NCBI GenBank assembly: GCA_003612525.1
Contig: RAZD01000010.1
Coordinates: 62,001-126,000, forward strand
Length of the DNA stretch: 64,000 bases
Direction of reading: 5' to 3'
Source: a bacterium C-53
GTDB lineage: Bacteria > Bacillota > Clostridia > Lachnospirales > Lachnospiraceae
Shown piece after piece: positions 1 through 8,379 of the stretch; position 1 is the first letter of the stretch; each line of letters opens with the position of its first letter. The notes under the pieces were generated by a model. It was not told the origin of the DNA. It ran no database searches and saw only the letters and a program-made list of their open reading frames with translations. Both the position numbers and the translations under genes were made by a program.

Positions 1-167
1 AAACCTCTGTCCGCCTGATAAAACAGAAGAGATTTGTCACTGTTGTCCGTCTTTTCCCCATAATATGTATGGAGCAGAACATCCTGAGCATCCGCTTTCA
101 TCTGATAGGTTGAATTTTTTGTCTGCAATGTAAAAACCCTGCACGTATCATCAATGATTATCGCCAT
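1..167 (-). CDS. alpha-galactosidase (GH36), N-terminal fragment
   Basis: The leftward reading frame opens with ATG at 165-167 and runs off the left edge, giving 55 residues. The start (MAIIIDDTCRVFTLQTKNST, then a YQMKAD and LLHTYYGEK stretch) resembles the N-terminal beta-sandwich of GH36 alpha-galactosidases, which hydrolyse terminal alpha-galactosyl residues of raffinose- or melibiose-type sugars. It lies about 20 bp downstream of the HAD phosphatase and is probably co-transcribed with it from the promoter at 1068-1096. No catalytic residue is inside the window, so the family call rests on the N-terminus and on the adjacent sugar PTS and LacI regulator. Confidence 0.72.
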   Translation of the reverse strand, partial: MAIIIDDTCRVFTLQTKNSTYQMKADAQDVLLHTYYGEKTDNSDKSLLFYQADRG

Positions 168-186
168 CGTTCCCCATCCTCTTTTC

Positions 187-1017
187 TTAAATCAACTGTA
201 GTTTCTCAAACACAAAGTAAAGGCCGTCTTCTATCACAGACGGGCAGACTATATCGGCAATCTTTTGCAGGGAAGGACTGCCATTTGCCATACAGACACT
301 GGTTTCCACAGCCTGAAGCATCTCCAAATCATTCATGCTGTCTCCAACACCAATGGTATCTGCCTCGGAAACCCCCAGAAATTCACATAATCGTTTCACT
401 GCCTTTCCCTTATTAAAAGCTTTGCTGGACAGTTCGCCATTCACAATGCCGCAGGCGTCTTCATCCTGAATACAGAACTCAAACTCATCCTGCAGCGCCT
501 GCATAGGCTGTTTCAGGCGCTCTTCGCCCCTGCTCATAAATGCCATCCCATAAATAGGTTCACCATCGTATTCCGACATAGGATGGATTCCCAGCTCATT
601 TTCAATCTGAATCCGCCAGCGCAGTAACTCACTGTTAGCCTCAGACTGTGCATTTTCCGCAAGAAATTCTTTAAATCCTTCGTCCGTATAGCTGTGATTT
701 CTGCCTCCTATGGTACGGTAAATGCCGCTTTCCTTAAAAATGTTCAGTACCCTGTCCTGCTGCTCCGGAGTCATCGGGCAATCATAAACCACCTGCCCGC
801 CATACTCAATATAGCCGCCGGCGCTGGCGACCAGTCCGTCAAAACCAAATTCCAGTACCGGAAAGAGCATCCCGTAATTCCGTCCGGAACATAATACTAC
901 TTTGTGCCCCTTCTCCCGGGCTCTGCGTACTGCATCAACCGCAGATGCGGGCGGAACATTTTTCCCTGGTTCCGTCAGAGTACCGTCAATATCCAAAAAA
1001 ATCAATTTCTGACCCAT
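187..1017 (-). CDS. Cof-type HAD-superfamily hydrolase
   Basis: 276 residues, the usual length of Cof/YidA-type sugar-phosphate phosphatases. HAD motif I is FLDIDGTL (nucleophile Asp9, acid Asp11), a C2-type cap fills the middle, and the C-terminal motif GDSMNDLEML supplies the Mg2+-binding acidic residues. It probably dephosphorylates a sugar phosphate or other small phosphoester in the cytoplasm; the substrate is not readable. The start ATG follows AAGGAGG with good spacing. It is the first gene after a consensus leftward promoter carrying a LacI-type operator, and the alpha-galactosidase follows, so it belongs to the same sugar regulon as the PTS gene on the other strand. Confidence 0.88.
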   Translation of the reverse strand: MGQKLIFLDIDGTLTEPGKNVPPASAVDAVRRAREKGHKVVLCSGRNYGMLFPVLEFGFDGLVASAGGYIEYGGQVVYDCPMTPEQQDRVLNIFKESGIYRTIGGRNHSYTDEGFKEFLAENAQSEANSELLRWRIQIENELGIHPMSEYDGEPIYGMAFMSRGEERLKQPMQALQDEFEFCIQDEDACGIVNGELSSKAFNKGKAVKRLCEFLGVSEADTIGVGDSMNDLEMLQAVETSVCMANGSPSLQKIADIVCPSVIEDGLYFVFEKLQLI

Positions 1018-1045
1018 GATAACCTCCTTAATAAGAATAATTATT

Positions 1046-1059
1046 TGAACGCGCTTTCA
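1046..1059. promoter_or_regulatory. LacI-family operator / cre-like site (leftward promoter)
   Basis: TGAACGCGCTTTCA is a near-perfect dyad with a central CGCG and one mismatch to the cre/LacI-type pattern TGAAAGCGCTTTCA. It lies just downstream of the -10 box at 1068-1073, where a bound repressor would block initiation. A site sharing its TGAACGCG half occupies the same place behind the rightward PTS promoter. It could serve the local LacI regulator, CcpA, or both. Confidence 0.6.
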
Positions 1060-1067
1060 TTCTAATC

Positions 1068-1096
1068 ATTATAATTTTCAAAAACGGCGCTGTCAA
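1068..1096 (-). promoter_or_regulatory. sigma-A promoter for HAD phosphatase/alpha-galactosidase
   Basis: On the minus strand TTGACA (1091-1096) and TATAAT (1068-1073) are both perfect consensus boxes separated by exactly 17 bp. The expected start near 1061 leaves a leader of about 45 nt before the HAD start codon, with the operator at about +2 to +15. Confidence 0.85.
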
Positions 1097-1184
1097 TCCG
1101 CCATATTCCTTTTTATGTTTTGAACAAAACAGCGCCGATCATTTTATGCAAAATGCCAATTTTGTGTTTTTTTCAACATCCGTA

Positions 1185-1214
1185 TTGACTTTTCATCGTC
1201 GTGCATGCTATTCT
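1185..1214 (+). promoter_or_regulatory. sigma-A promoter for the PTS gene
   Basis: TTGACT (1185-1190), an 18-bp spacer and TATTCT (1209-1214) preceded by TG to give an extended -10. The start is expected near 1221, about 70 nt before the PTS ATG, which follows AAGGAGG. The two divergent promoters lie about 90 bp apart. Confidence 0.75.
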
Positions 1215-1224
1215 CGCTTCATGA

Positions 1225-1238
1225 TGAACGCGAGTACA
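1225..1238. promoter_or_regulatory. LacI-type operator (rightward promoter), imperfect
   Basis: TGAACGCGAGTACA shares the TGAACGCG half-site and the final CA with the operator at 1046-1059, and sits at about +5 to +18 of the PTS promoter. It also lies in a larger dyad, CTCGC...GCGAG, at 1213-1234. A second imperfect dyad (TGTGTGCA/TGCATACA) follows at 1239-1256. Confidence 0.5.
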
Positions 1239-1290
1239 TTGTGTGCATTTGCATACATAGAACGTCAAAAAATTTTTTAAGGAGGAAACT

Positions 1291-3204
1291 ATGAACTACG
1301 ATTATGCAAAAATAGCAAAAGAAGTTATTCAGGCCGTCGGCGGGTCGGAAAATATCAAATCTGCTGCCCACTGCGCCACCCGACTGCGCCTTATCGTCGC
1401 GGACCGTTCTCTGGCCGATGATGAAAAAGTTGGCGAAATTGATGCGGTAAAAGGTACTTTCTTCACAGCCGGACAATACCAGATCATCTTTGGCACCGGC
1501 CACGTTAACCGGGTCTATGAACAGATTGTTCAGCTTGGCATAGCAGAGACGACTGCAAGTGAAGCAAAGGAAGCAAAAATGGATGGGAAAAACCAGGTAC
1601 AAAAAGCCATCCGTACTTTTGGAGATGTGTTTGTTCCTGTTATCCCTGCCCTGGTAGCCACCGGTCTGTTTCTTGGCTTAAAGGGCGCTCTGCTCAATGA
1701 CAATTTCCTGGCTTTGTTTGGTATGACAAATGCGGATATCCCTCATACCTTTCAGGTTCTGGTAGATGTACTCTCCGGCACTACGTTCGCTTTTCTGCCT
1801 GCCATTGTGTGCTGGTCCACGTTCCGTGTATTTGGCGGTTCCCCGGTACTCGGTTTGATTCTGGGACTGATGCTTGTAAACGGCTCACTGCCAAACGCTT
1901 ATTCTGTGGCAGACCCTTCCAGCGGCGTAACGCCTCTGATGCTTTTCGGCTTTATTCCTATAGTCGGTTATCAGGGCAGCATCCTGCCTGCCTTTGTAGC
2001 CGGTGTCATCGGCAGCAAGCTTGAAAAGAAGCTGCGCAAAACAGTGCCCGCAGTTTTTGACTTTATGATTACGCCATTTCTGGTACTGTTTGTTATGTTG
2101 ATTCTTTCCCTGCTGGTAATCGGACCACTCCTGCATGCACTGGAAAATATCCTGTTAGTTATCGTGGAATATGCGCTGGAACTTCCTTTCGGCATCGGCG
2201 GCCTCGTAGTCGGTTTCTTCTGGTCTATCATTACCCTCACAGGCGTCCACCATATATTCAATATGCTGGAGATCAGCCTGTTGGCCAGCACCGGTTTTAA
2301 CCCTTTTAATGCTATTTTATGTATGTGCGGCTTTTCCTCAGCCGGCGTATGTCTCGCCATCTCCATAAAGGCCAGAAAGAAAGAAATCCGCGCTATCGGA
2401 CCCAGTGCCACGGTATCTGCCCTTCTGGGTATCGGTGAGCCTGCATTATTCGGTGTTATCCTGCGTTACGGCATGAAACCATTCCTCCTCAGCTGTTCCA
2501 TCAATGGTATAGCCGGCATGATCGCCATGCTGCTTGGAATGAAAGGTACCGGCAATGGCATAACGACGATTCCGGGACTGCTGTTGTACATATACTCTCC
2601 TTCTCAGCTGATGATGTATGTGATACTTGCCGTAGCGACTTTCGCCACCGCTTTCTGTCTGTGCTGGTTCTTCGCAGTGCCTCCGGAGGTCATGGAAGCA
2701 GAGAGCCCCAAAGGAAAGCAAAAAGAGGTTCCTGCACCTGCACCGATATCTTTTCCGGATGTACTGGGGGCTGTAGCTCAGGGAGCTTTTGTTCCTATGG
2801 AAGAAATCCCCGACCCGACGTTTTCTCAGGGTGTACTCGGGGTATGCTGCGGCATCAGTCCGGATACCGGAAAAGTTTATTCCCCTATGGATGGCACAAT
2901 AAGCCAGCTCGCTGATACATTACATGCCGTGGGCATTGAAGCGGAAGGTGTAGAGCTGCTCATCCATGTAGGTATAGATACCGTGGAAATGAAAGGGGAT
3001 GGATTCAGAAGTCATGTCAAAGAAGGGCAGACCGTGAAAAAGGGAGACCTTCTTTTGACAATGGATCTGGAGAAGATTAAGGCTGCCGGCCATCCTTCCA
3101 CTATTATGGTTGCAGTTACCAACTCTGACGACCTGGCTTCTGTTGAAACCGTAGCTTCCGGCCAGCTTAAGCCCGGGGACCGACTGATGTGCCTGAAAGC
3201 ATAA
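1291..3204 (+). CDS. PTS transporter EIIBCA, sucrose/beta-glucoside/trehalose family
   Basis: 637 residues with all three EII domains in the order B-C-A. EIIB occupies about 1-90, with the phosphorylated Cys28 in HCATRLR. The membrane EIIC domain (about 105-460) carries the family signature GVHHIFNMLE and a GIGEPALFGV loop. EIIA fills the last 150 residues, with HAVGI and the phosphorylated His559 in LLIHVGIDTV. It would import and phosphorylate a disaccharide at the membrane. The neighbouring alpha-galactosidase suggests an alpha-galactoside such as melibiose or raffinose, but the EIIC family also covers sucrose, trehalose and beta-glucosides. It is followed by a strong terminator and the LacI regulator. 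Confidence 0.9.
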   Translation: MNYDYAKIAKEVIQAVGGSENIKSAAHCATRLRLIVADRSLADDEKVGEIDAVKGTFFTAGQYQIIFGTGHVNRVYEQIVQLGIAETTASEAKEAKMDGKNQVQKAIRTFGDVFVPVIPALVATGLFLGLKGALLNDNFLALFGMTNADIPHTFQVLVDVLSGTTFAFLPAIVCWSTFRVFGGSPVLGLILGLMLVNGSLPNAYSVADPSSGVTPLMLFGFIPIVGYQGSILPAFVAGVIGSKLEKKLRKTVPAVFDFMITPFLVLFVMLILSLLVIGPLLHALENILLVIVEYALELPFGIGGLVVGFFWSIITLTGVHHIFNMLEISLLASTGFNPFNAILCMCGFSSAGVCLAISIKARKKEIRAIGPSATVSALLGIGEPALFGVILRYGMKPFLLSCSINGIAGMIAMLLGMKGTGNGITTIPGLLLYIYSPSQLMMYVILAVATFATAFCLCWFFAVPPEVMEAESPKGKQKEVPAPAPISFPDVLGAVAQGAFVPMEEIPDPTFSQGVLGVCCGISPDTGKVYSPMDGTISQLADTLHAVGIEAEGVELLIHVGIDTVEMKGDGFRSHVKEGQTVKKGDLLLTMDLEKIKAAGHPSTIMVAVTNSDDLASVETVASGQLKPGDRLMCLKA

Positions 3205-3222
3205 TACCGCTCATTTATAAAC

Positions 3223-3252
3223 AAAATCCGGGGCGCATGCGCCCCGGATTTT
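3223..3252. terminator. bidirectional-looking terminator after the PTS gene
   Basis: A perfect 30-bp palindrome: AAAATCCGGGGCGC, a central AT, then its complement ending in TTTT. The GC-rich stem flanked by A and T tracts is a textbook intrinsic terminator 19 bp after the PTS stop codon. Confidence 0.9.
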
Positions 3253-3307
3253 CTAATACATTCAGTCGTGCTGATGTGTCGTACATCCGCAGCAATCCCT
3301 TCCATTC

Positions 3308-3336
3308 TTGACAACAACAGCCGCCAGGAATAAAAT
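3308..3336 (+). promoter_or_regulatory. sigma-A promoter for the LacI regulator
   Basis: TTGACA (3308-3313), 17 bp, TAAAAT (3331-3336). The predicted start near 3343 leaves a leader of about 98 nt before the GTG start. No copy of the TGAACGCG operator is visible here, so autoregulation is not evident. Confidence 0.72.
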
Positions 3337-3440
3337 ATTCCTATACGAAATTCAGGATTTGATATCATTCAATAACCGATAATGATCTGACGCTATAGAA
3401 ACCACTCATGATTCCATGCATGATGAAAGGAGGGATTGTC

Positions 3441-4463
3441 GTGGTCAGTATGCAGGATATTGCCGATAAAGCAGGAGTCTCCAGAGTCACTGTCTCCAGA
3501 GTACTCTCCAATCATCCTTCCGTCAAAGCAGAGACACGTCAAAAAGTGCTCTACTGGGTCAAAGAACTGGATTATGAACCGAATCTTATCGCCCAGAGCC
3601 TGGCAGGAAACCGAACGAATATTATTGGCCTCCTGGTTCCGGAAATTGCCTATCCTTTTTTCAGCGAAATTATAGAATCTATCGAAAACCAGGCATTTTA
3701 TGAAGGATACAGTGTCATTATCTGCAATACACATCGCAGTCTCGACAAAGAGAAAAATATTCTTGCCCAGCTTCGCCAGCGAAAAGTGGATGGTGTGATC
3801 GCGGTCCCGGTTTCCACGGAGCAGAGCCTGCCTGCCTACCAGCGTTTACAGGTTCCGGCAGTCATGATTACAAAACAGCTGAAAGGATTCAGCAGCGTAT
3901 ATATATCCCATTATAACGGCGGCCAGCAGATTGCCAAACATTTTCTGAACATGGGATTCCGGAAAATAGGATATATCGGCCCTACCAAAGAGTCTACTTC
4001 TGCCCTGAAATATGCAGGGTTTCAGCAGTATCTGTCTGCCAGCCAGATCAGTCTGGTCGATGTGATTGAATGTCCGGCGCCGGAAAATATGAACGCCAGT
4101 ATGGTCTATAAGCTCGTGAAACAATATGCAGTCCATTCAGGGCTGCATTGTGAAGCATATCTGGCTAACGATGATATTACTGCCTGTGAAGCCATCACTG
4201 CCTTTCGTGAACTGGGTTATGCGGTTCCGCAGGACATTGCAATTGCCGGTTTTGACAACTCACTGCTGGCAAAGGAAATCAGCCCCAAGCTCACTGCCCT
4301 TGCCCAGCCTCTGGATGAGATCGGAAAAAAATCCGTGGAAATCCTGCTCGACCAGATAAACAATAACTCAGACCCCCGTATGTATGAGCTGGAATCCCGT
4401 GTTATTGCCAGGGAATCCACAATCCGCTTTGTGTCTGAGCAGCTAGAGGCCTGTCCTCCATAA
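3441..4463 (+). CDS. LacI-family transcriptional regulator
   Basis: 340 residues. The N-terminal helix-turn-helix (MQDIADKAGVSRVTVSRVL) and the hinge (YEPNLIAQSLAGNRTNIIGL) are typical, followed by a periplasmic-binding-like sugar domain ending with the IAGFDNS and TALAQPLDEIG stretches. The GTG at 3441 is chosen because AGGAGG ends seven bases before it; an upstream ATG at 3408 lacks a ribosome site. It probably represses the divergent PTS and phosphatase/alpha-galactosidase promoters through the operators at 1046 and 1225, and is released by an imported sugar or sugar phosphate. The ligand is unknown. Confidence 0.9.
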   Translation: MVSMQDIADKAGVSRVTVSRVLSNHPSVKAETRQKVLYWVKELDYEPNLIAQSLAGNRTNIIGLLVPEIAYPFFSEIIESIENQAFYEGYSVIICNTHRSLDKEKNILAQLRQRKVDGVIAVPVSTEQSLPAYQRLQVPAVMITKQLKGFSSVYISHYNGGQQIAKHFLNMGFRKIGYIGPTKESTSALKYAGFQQYLSASQISLVDVIECPAPENMNASMVYKLVKQYAVHSGLHCEAYLANDDITACEAITAFRELGYAVPQDIAIAGFDNSLLAKEISPKLTALAQPLDEIGKKSVEILLDQINNNSDPRMYELESRVIARESTIRFVSEQLEACPP

Positions 4464-4510
4464 ACAAACGATTGAGTATCTTTTCCTTATAAACAGAACA
4501 AGCTGCAAAT

Positions 4511-4553
4511 AAAAAGTGCAAAGTCCATAAAGATAAAAGACTTTGCACTTTTT
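4511..4553. terminator. bidirectional terminator between lacI-type gene and rpe
   Basis: 15-bp stem AAAAAGTGCAAAGTC / GACTTTGCACTTTTT with a 13-nt loop. A tracts on one side and T tracts on the other suit both the rightward regulator and the leftward rpe operon that converge here. Confidence 0.88.
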
Positions 4554-4598
4554 TTATGTTCAGCCGGAAAGAAGCACAAAAGCAACTCCCCAAACCAA

Positions 4599-5258
4599 TT
4601 ATGCATATTCCTCAAAAACACGTTTAAAATACTGCGTATTCTCTGTAATGTTTCCATTAAATACGGAGGAACCCGCAACAATCACATTTGCACCGGCATT
4701 AAGCACCATTCTGATATTTTCTTTTGTAATGCCGCCATCCACCTGAATGTCTGTTTGGAGTCCGTTTTTTTCCAGAAGTTCCCTTAACTTCTGAATCTTC
4801 TCCGTAGAGCTTTCAATATATTTCTGTCCGCCAAATCCGGGACTCACTGTCATGAGAAGAATCATATCGGCCTGCGCCATCACATATTTCAGATTTGAAA
4901 GCGGTGTACCCGGATTCAAGGCAATCCCGGCCTTTACCCCGCACTTTTTGATCTGACTGACTGCACTCACAATATCTCTGCAGGCTTCCAGATGAATTGT
5001 GATGATATCCGCTCCGCATTCCACAAACTCTCTGATATAGCGTTCCGGATTCTCCACCATCAGATGAACGTCAAAAATCTTTTTCGTCACGTTTCTGACT
5101 GATCTGATTACAGGCATGCCAAAAGAAATGCTTGGCACGAACACTCCATCCATCACATCTATATGGATATAATCCGCTCCCGCCCTGTCCGTCTCTTCCA
5201 TCTGCACTCCCAGCTTTGCAAAATCCGCCGCTAAAATAGATGGGGATAATTTATACAT
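4599..5258 (-). CDS. rpe: ribulose-phosphate 3-epimerase
   Basis: 219 residues, full length for the TIM-barrel epimerase that interconverts ribulose-5-P and xylulose-5-P in the pentose phosphate pathway. The conserved LSPSILAADF start, the catalytic HIDVMDGVFVP segment, the flexible-loop motif MTVSPGFGGQ and QVDGGI are all present. ATG at 5258 is preferred because AAAGGA lies nine bases upstream; an in-frame GTG at 5264 is too close to it. It is the last gene of the leftward prkC-rsgA-rpe run and ends at the shared terminator. Confidence 0.96.
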   Translation of the reverse strand: MYKLSPSILAADFAKLGVQMEETDRAGADYIHIDVMDGVFVPSISFGMPVIRSVRNVTKKIFDVHLMVENPERYIREFVECGADIITIHLEACRDIVSAVSQIKKCGVKAGIALNPGTPLSNLKYVMAQADMILLMTVSPGFGGQKYIESSTEKIQKLRELLEKNGLQTDIQVDGGITKENIRMVLNAGANVIVAGSSVFNGNITENTQYFKRVFEEYA

Positions 5259-5280
5259 CGCCACACATCCTTTCCTCAGT

Positions 5281-6171
5281 TTAGTACTTTCGTCTGTCTT
5301 TTATTTCATTGTAAATGCGGATATAATTCTCATACCGCTGCTTACTGATCTTCCCCTCTGCCAGCGCTTCTTTTACCCCGCATTCCGGCTCATGAATATG
5401 CGCACACCCCTGAAATCTGCAAGCCGTCTCATAGGGCCCAAATTCAATAAAATACTGCCGTAATTCCTCTTTTTCCACGCGATCCATATAGATGGAAGAA
5501 AATCCGGGCGTATCCATGATAAAGGTATCCGGGCCGACCGCAATCAGCTCTGAATGACGTGTCGTATGCTTACCACGGTCAATCTTTTCGCTGATCACCC
5601 CTGTTTCCATCTGCACATCCTTTTGCAGCAGATTGACCAGCGACGACTTTCCCACACCCGATGGTCCCGCCACTGATGTGGTCTTTCCCGACAGGACAGA
5701 CAGAATTTCCGCTATCCCTTCTTGTGTCAGAGCGCAGGTCAGAAGAACCGTATATCCGGATTTTCCATATATGTCCGTCAGCAATTCCGTCTCTTTGCTC
5801 CCCACAAGATCGCATTTGTTAAAACAGATGATCGTCGGAATCTCCTGCTTCTCCATTGTAATCAGAAAGCGGTCCAGGAGATTCAGATTCAGTTTCGGCT
5901 TATCCGCCGCAAAAATCACAAGCGCCTGATCGATATTTGCAACGGCAGGACGAATCAACGAATTTTTCCTGTCCTCTATCTCCTCTATATTTCCTGTCTT
6001 GTCTTCCTTAGAAATCACCCGGATTTTCACATTGTCTCCCACCAGAGGTTTTGTCTTATCCTTTCGGAAAATCCCCTTCGCCCTGCACTCATAGACTCCG
6101 CGCTCCTTCACATGCACGTAATAGAATCCCCCGATGCCGCGGATGATCTTTCCCTGTATTAATTCTTCCAC
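5281..6171 (-). CDS. rsgA: ribosome small-subunit-dependent GTPase A
   Basis: About 296 residues. The GTPase motifs are in circularly permuted order: NKCD (G4), then GPSGVGKSS (G1), then DTPGF (G3). An N-terminal OB-fold precedes them, and a C-terminal zinc finger (C-x4-C-x-H-x5-C in the CRFQGCAHIHEPEC segment) follows. It checks late 30S subunit maturation. The start is ambiguous: TTG at 6174 or GTG at 6171, and AGGAG six bases upstream of the GTG favours the latter. It overlaps or abuts the prkC stop, so the two genes are translationally coupled. Phosphorylation of RsgA by PrkC is known in Bacillus, which fits the pairing. Confidence 0.95.
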   Translation of the reverse strand: MEELIQGKIIRGIGGFYYVHVKERGVYECRAKGIFRKDKTKPLVGDNVKIRVISKEDKTGNIEEIEDRKNSLIRPAVANIDQALVIFAADKPKLNLNLLDRFLITMEKQEIPTIICFNKCDLVGSKETELLTDIYGKSGYTVLLTCALTQEGIAEILSVLSGKTTSVAGPSGVGKSSLVNLLQKDVQMETGVISEKIDRGKHTTRHSELIAVGPDTFIMDTPGFSSIYMDRVEKEELRQYFIEFGPYETACRFQGCAHIHEPECGVKEALAEGKISKQRYENYIRIYNEIKDRRKY

Positions 6172-6174
6172 CAA

Positions 6175-8352
6175 TTACTCCTGCTCTGTGAATGTTACCT
6201 GCTGGTAATCCGATTTATTCTCTGTCTTCGTCTCATTGCTTGTCGTTCCATCTTCGTTCTCATGAACAACGGTAGACGTAACCGTATAATCAATCGTAAT
6301 GACTCCCGTTCCGCCTCCCATAATATTACTCAGGTTAATCAGAACCGGGAAGGATGTTGTCGTCGAATTGAACAGTACCGTATTCGTGCCATTCTGCACC
6401 AGAGTTACCGTAGCCGGCCCGCCCTGATAAGCAACCGGCGCATTCACGCTGAAATTGCATTTATACACAACAATTTTCGGTCCGAGACTTAATGTAAAGT
6501 TCACACTGGTTCCCTCATCCACCGTAAGATTCGGCGAGTAGCTCTGCGAAACTACACATCCGACCGGAACCGTATCACTGTAATCTTCATTCACGGCGCC
6601 AACGGTCAATCCTGCCGCCGTAAGCAGCGCTCTTGCATCCTGCTCCGTTTGCAGGCGAATATCCGGAACAGTCACACTGTTCGTCGATTTTCCTGTACTG
6701 ATCACAACCGTCACCGTACTGCCTTTCGCCGCGCTTTCACCTTCGGACGGACTCTGGGAAATCACATTTCCCTTTGCAACACTGTCACTTGCACTCGTTT
6801 CCTTCTGCATGACAAACCCTTCCGCCTCAAGCGCAACTTTCGCCTCCGCCTCGCTCTTTCCAATTACAGACGGCACAGCTACACCGTCTTTTCCGGAACT
6901 CACTTTCAATTCTATAACGCTCCCCTTCGGCGTCTCACTCCCGGCAGCCACATTCTGATCGATCACATGATCTTTTTCAACCGTTCCTGATGTCTCATAC
7001 GTAGCCTGTACCTTAAGATCCAGATCCTGCAGCTGCTCTTTTGCCTCCTCAAATGTCATACCTTTGACATCAATCATGATTACCATATCATCCTCTGTCT
7101 CATTCTCACTGACACTGGAGGGCGTCGCTTTGAAAAGTCCGATCGTTCTGCCAACAAAAAATAATGCTATTAATCCGATGATGACAGCCGCAATAATTCC
7201 CAAGCCCATCATAAGTTTTTCCATTTTCGGATCTATATCATCATCTTCCTCGTCCTCGTCTTCGTATTCTTCATAATAACGGCTGCTTTTCTTCTTCGCG
7301 CTTTTCCCGGAATTTTTTGAAACGCTGGAAGCATTGCTGCTCTTACGTGGCCGTTCTCTCTCTTCCTCCACTCTCTTCTTTGGTTTTGGACGCTCATACG
7401 CCCTCAGGACATCGTCATCGTCAAAATCAATTTTGTCCGTGTGGCGTTTAATCACCCTCATATCATCATTTGAAATCATCTTTGTTTCCGCATGATATCC
7501 TCCCAGCGGAACCATTTTCACAAAATCTTCGTCCGGCGTAATCAGGGATTTCTTCAAATCCACAATCAGTTCCGTCATCGACTGATAACGCCTGTCAGAA
7601 TTTTTCTGACAACATTTATAAATAATCTGTTCCACACTGATCGGAATATCATCCACATACTCTCTCGGTGAGGGAAGAGGCTCCTGAATATGCTTGATTG
7701 CAATTGCAACCGTCGTCTCTCCGTCAAACGGCACGCGGCCAGTCAGCATCTCAAACATGGTAACGCCAAGCGAATATATATCACTCTTTTCGTCACTGTA
7801 GCCACCCCTCGCCTGTTCGGGTGAGGTGTAATGCACGGACCCCATCACATTGGATGTAATCGTATCGCTCGTCGCCGCCCTTGCAATTCCAAAATCTGTT
7901 ACCTTTACTTTTCCCTCCTTGGAAATAATGATATTCTGAGGCTTTATGTCACGATGTATAATATGATTGTTATGTGCGGATTCGATTCCCATCGAAACCT
8001 GTATGGCAATGCTGATCGCCTCTTTTACCGACAGGCGCAGCTTCTTTTCAATGTACTTTTTGAGCGTTATCCCTTCCACAAGCTCCATAATCATGAAATA
8101 CAGCCCGTCTTCTTCCCCGACATCATATACATTTACGATATTCGGATGCATTAATCCGGCTGCCGACTGCGCTTCCACACGGAACTTTGAAACAAAACTT
8201 CTGTTTTCACTGAATTCAGCTTTTAAAACCTTCACCGCAACAAATCTGTTCAGCTTGTGGTCTTTTGCCTTATACACATCAGACATGCCACCTGCACCGA
8301 CTTTGCTGACAATCTCATATCTATCACTAAGAACCATGCCTTCTCTAATCAT
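6175..8352 (-). CDS. prkC: PASTA-domain Ser/Thr protein kinase
   Basis: 725 residues. The cytoplasmic kinase domain (about 10-275) has the glycine loop VGAGGMSDVYKA, catalytic Lys41, HRDIKPQN with Asp135, and DFG at 153-155. A basic/acidic juxtamembrane linker with an EDEDEEDDD run leads to one membrane helix near residues 380-400, then three extracellular PASTA domains that would sense muropeptides or lipid II. A further beta-rich tail of about 100 residues after the third PASTA domain has no PASTA signature. It lies directly downstream of its partner phosphatase and regulates growth, cell-wall and spore functions in related bacteria. Confidence 0.95.
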   Translation of the reverse strand: MIREGMVLSDRYEIVSKVGAGGMSDVYKAKDHKLNRFVAVKVLKAEFSENRSFVSKFRVEAQSAAGLMHPNIVNVYDVGEEDGLYFMIMELVEGITLKKYIEKKLRLSVKEAISIAIQVSMGIESAHNNHIIHRDIKPQNIIISKEGKVKVTDFGIARAATSDTITSNVMGSVHYTSPEQARGGYSDEKSDIYSLGVTMFEMLTGRVPFDGETTVAIAIKHIQEPLPSPREYVDDIPISVEQIIYKCCQKNSDRRYQSMTELIVDLKKSLITPDEDFVKMVPLGGYHAETKMISNDDMRVIKRHTDKIDFDDDDVLRAYERPKPKKRVEEERERPRKSSNASSVSKNSGKSAKKKSSRYYEEYEDEDEEDDDIDPKMEKLMMGLGIIAAVIIGLIALFFVGRTIGLFKATPSSVSENETEDDMVIMIDVKGMTFEEAKEQLQDLDLKVQATYETSGTVEKDHVIDQNVAAGSETPKGSVIELKVSSGKDGVAVPSVIGKSEAEAKVALEAEGFVMQKETSASDSVAKGNVISQSPSEGESAAKGSTVTVVISTGKSTNSVTVPDIRLQTEQDARALLTAAGLTVGAVNEDYSDTVPVGCVVSQSYSPNLTVDEGTSVNFTLSLGPKIVVYKCNFSVNAPVAYQGGPATVTLVQNGTNTVLFNSTTTSFPVLINLSNIMGGGTGVITIDYTVTSTVVHENEDGTTSNETKTENKSDYQQVTFTEQE

Positions 8353-8379
8353 TCCGTTACCATGTCCTTCCTAACCGTA

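Noticed and set aside
7247-7276. Purine/pyrimidine-rich short repeat resembling a phase-variable tract
   Set aside because: It encodes the acidic EDEDEEDDD linker of the kinase with mixed codons and is not a uniform repeat.
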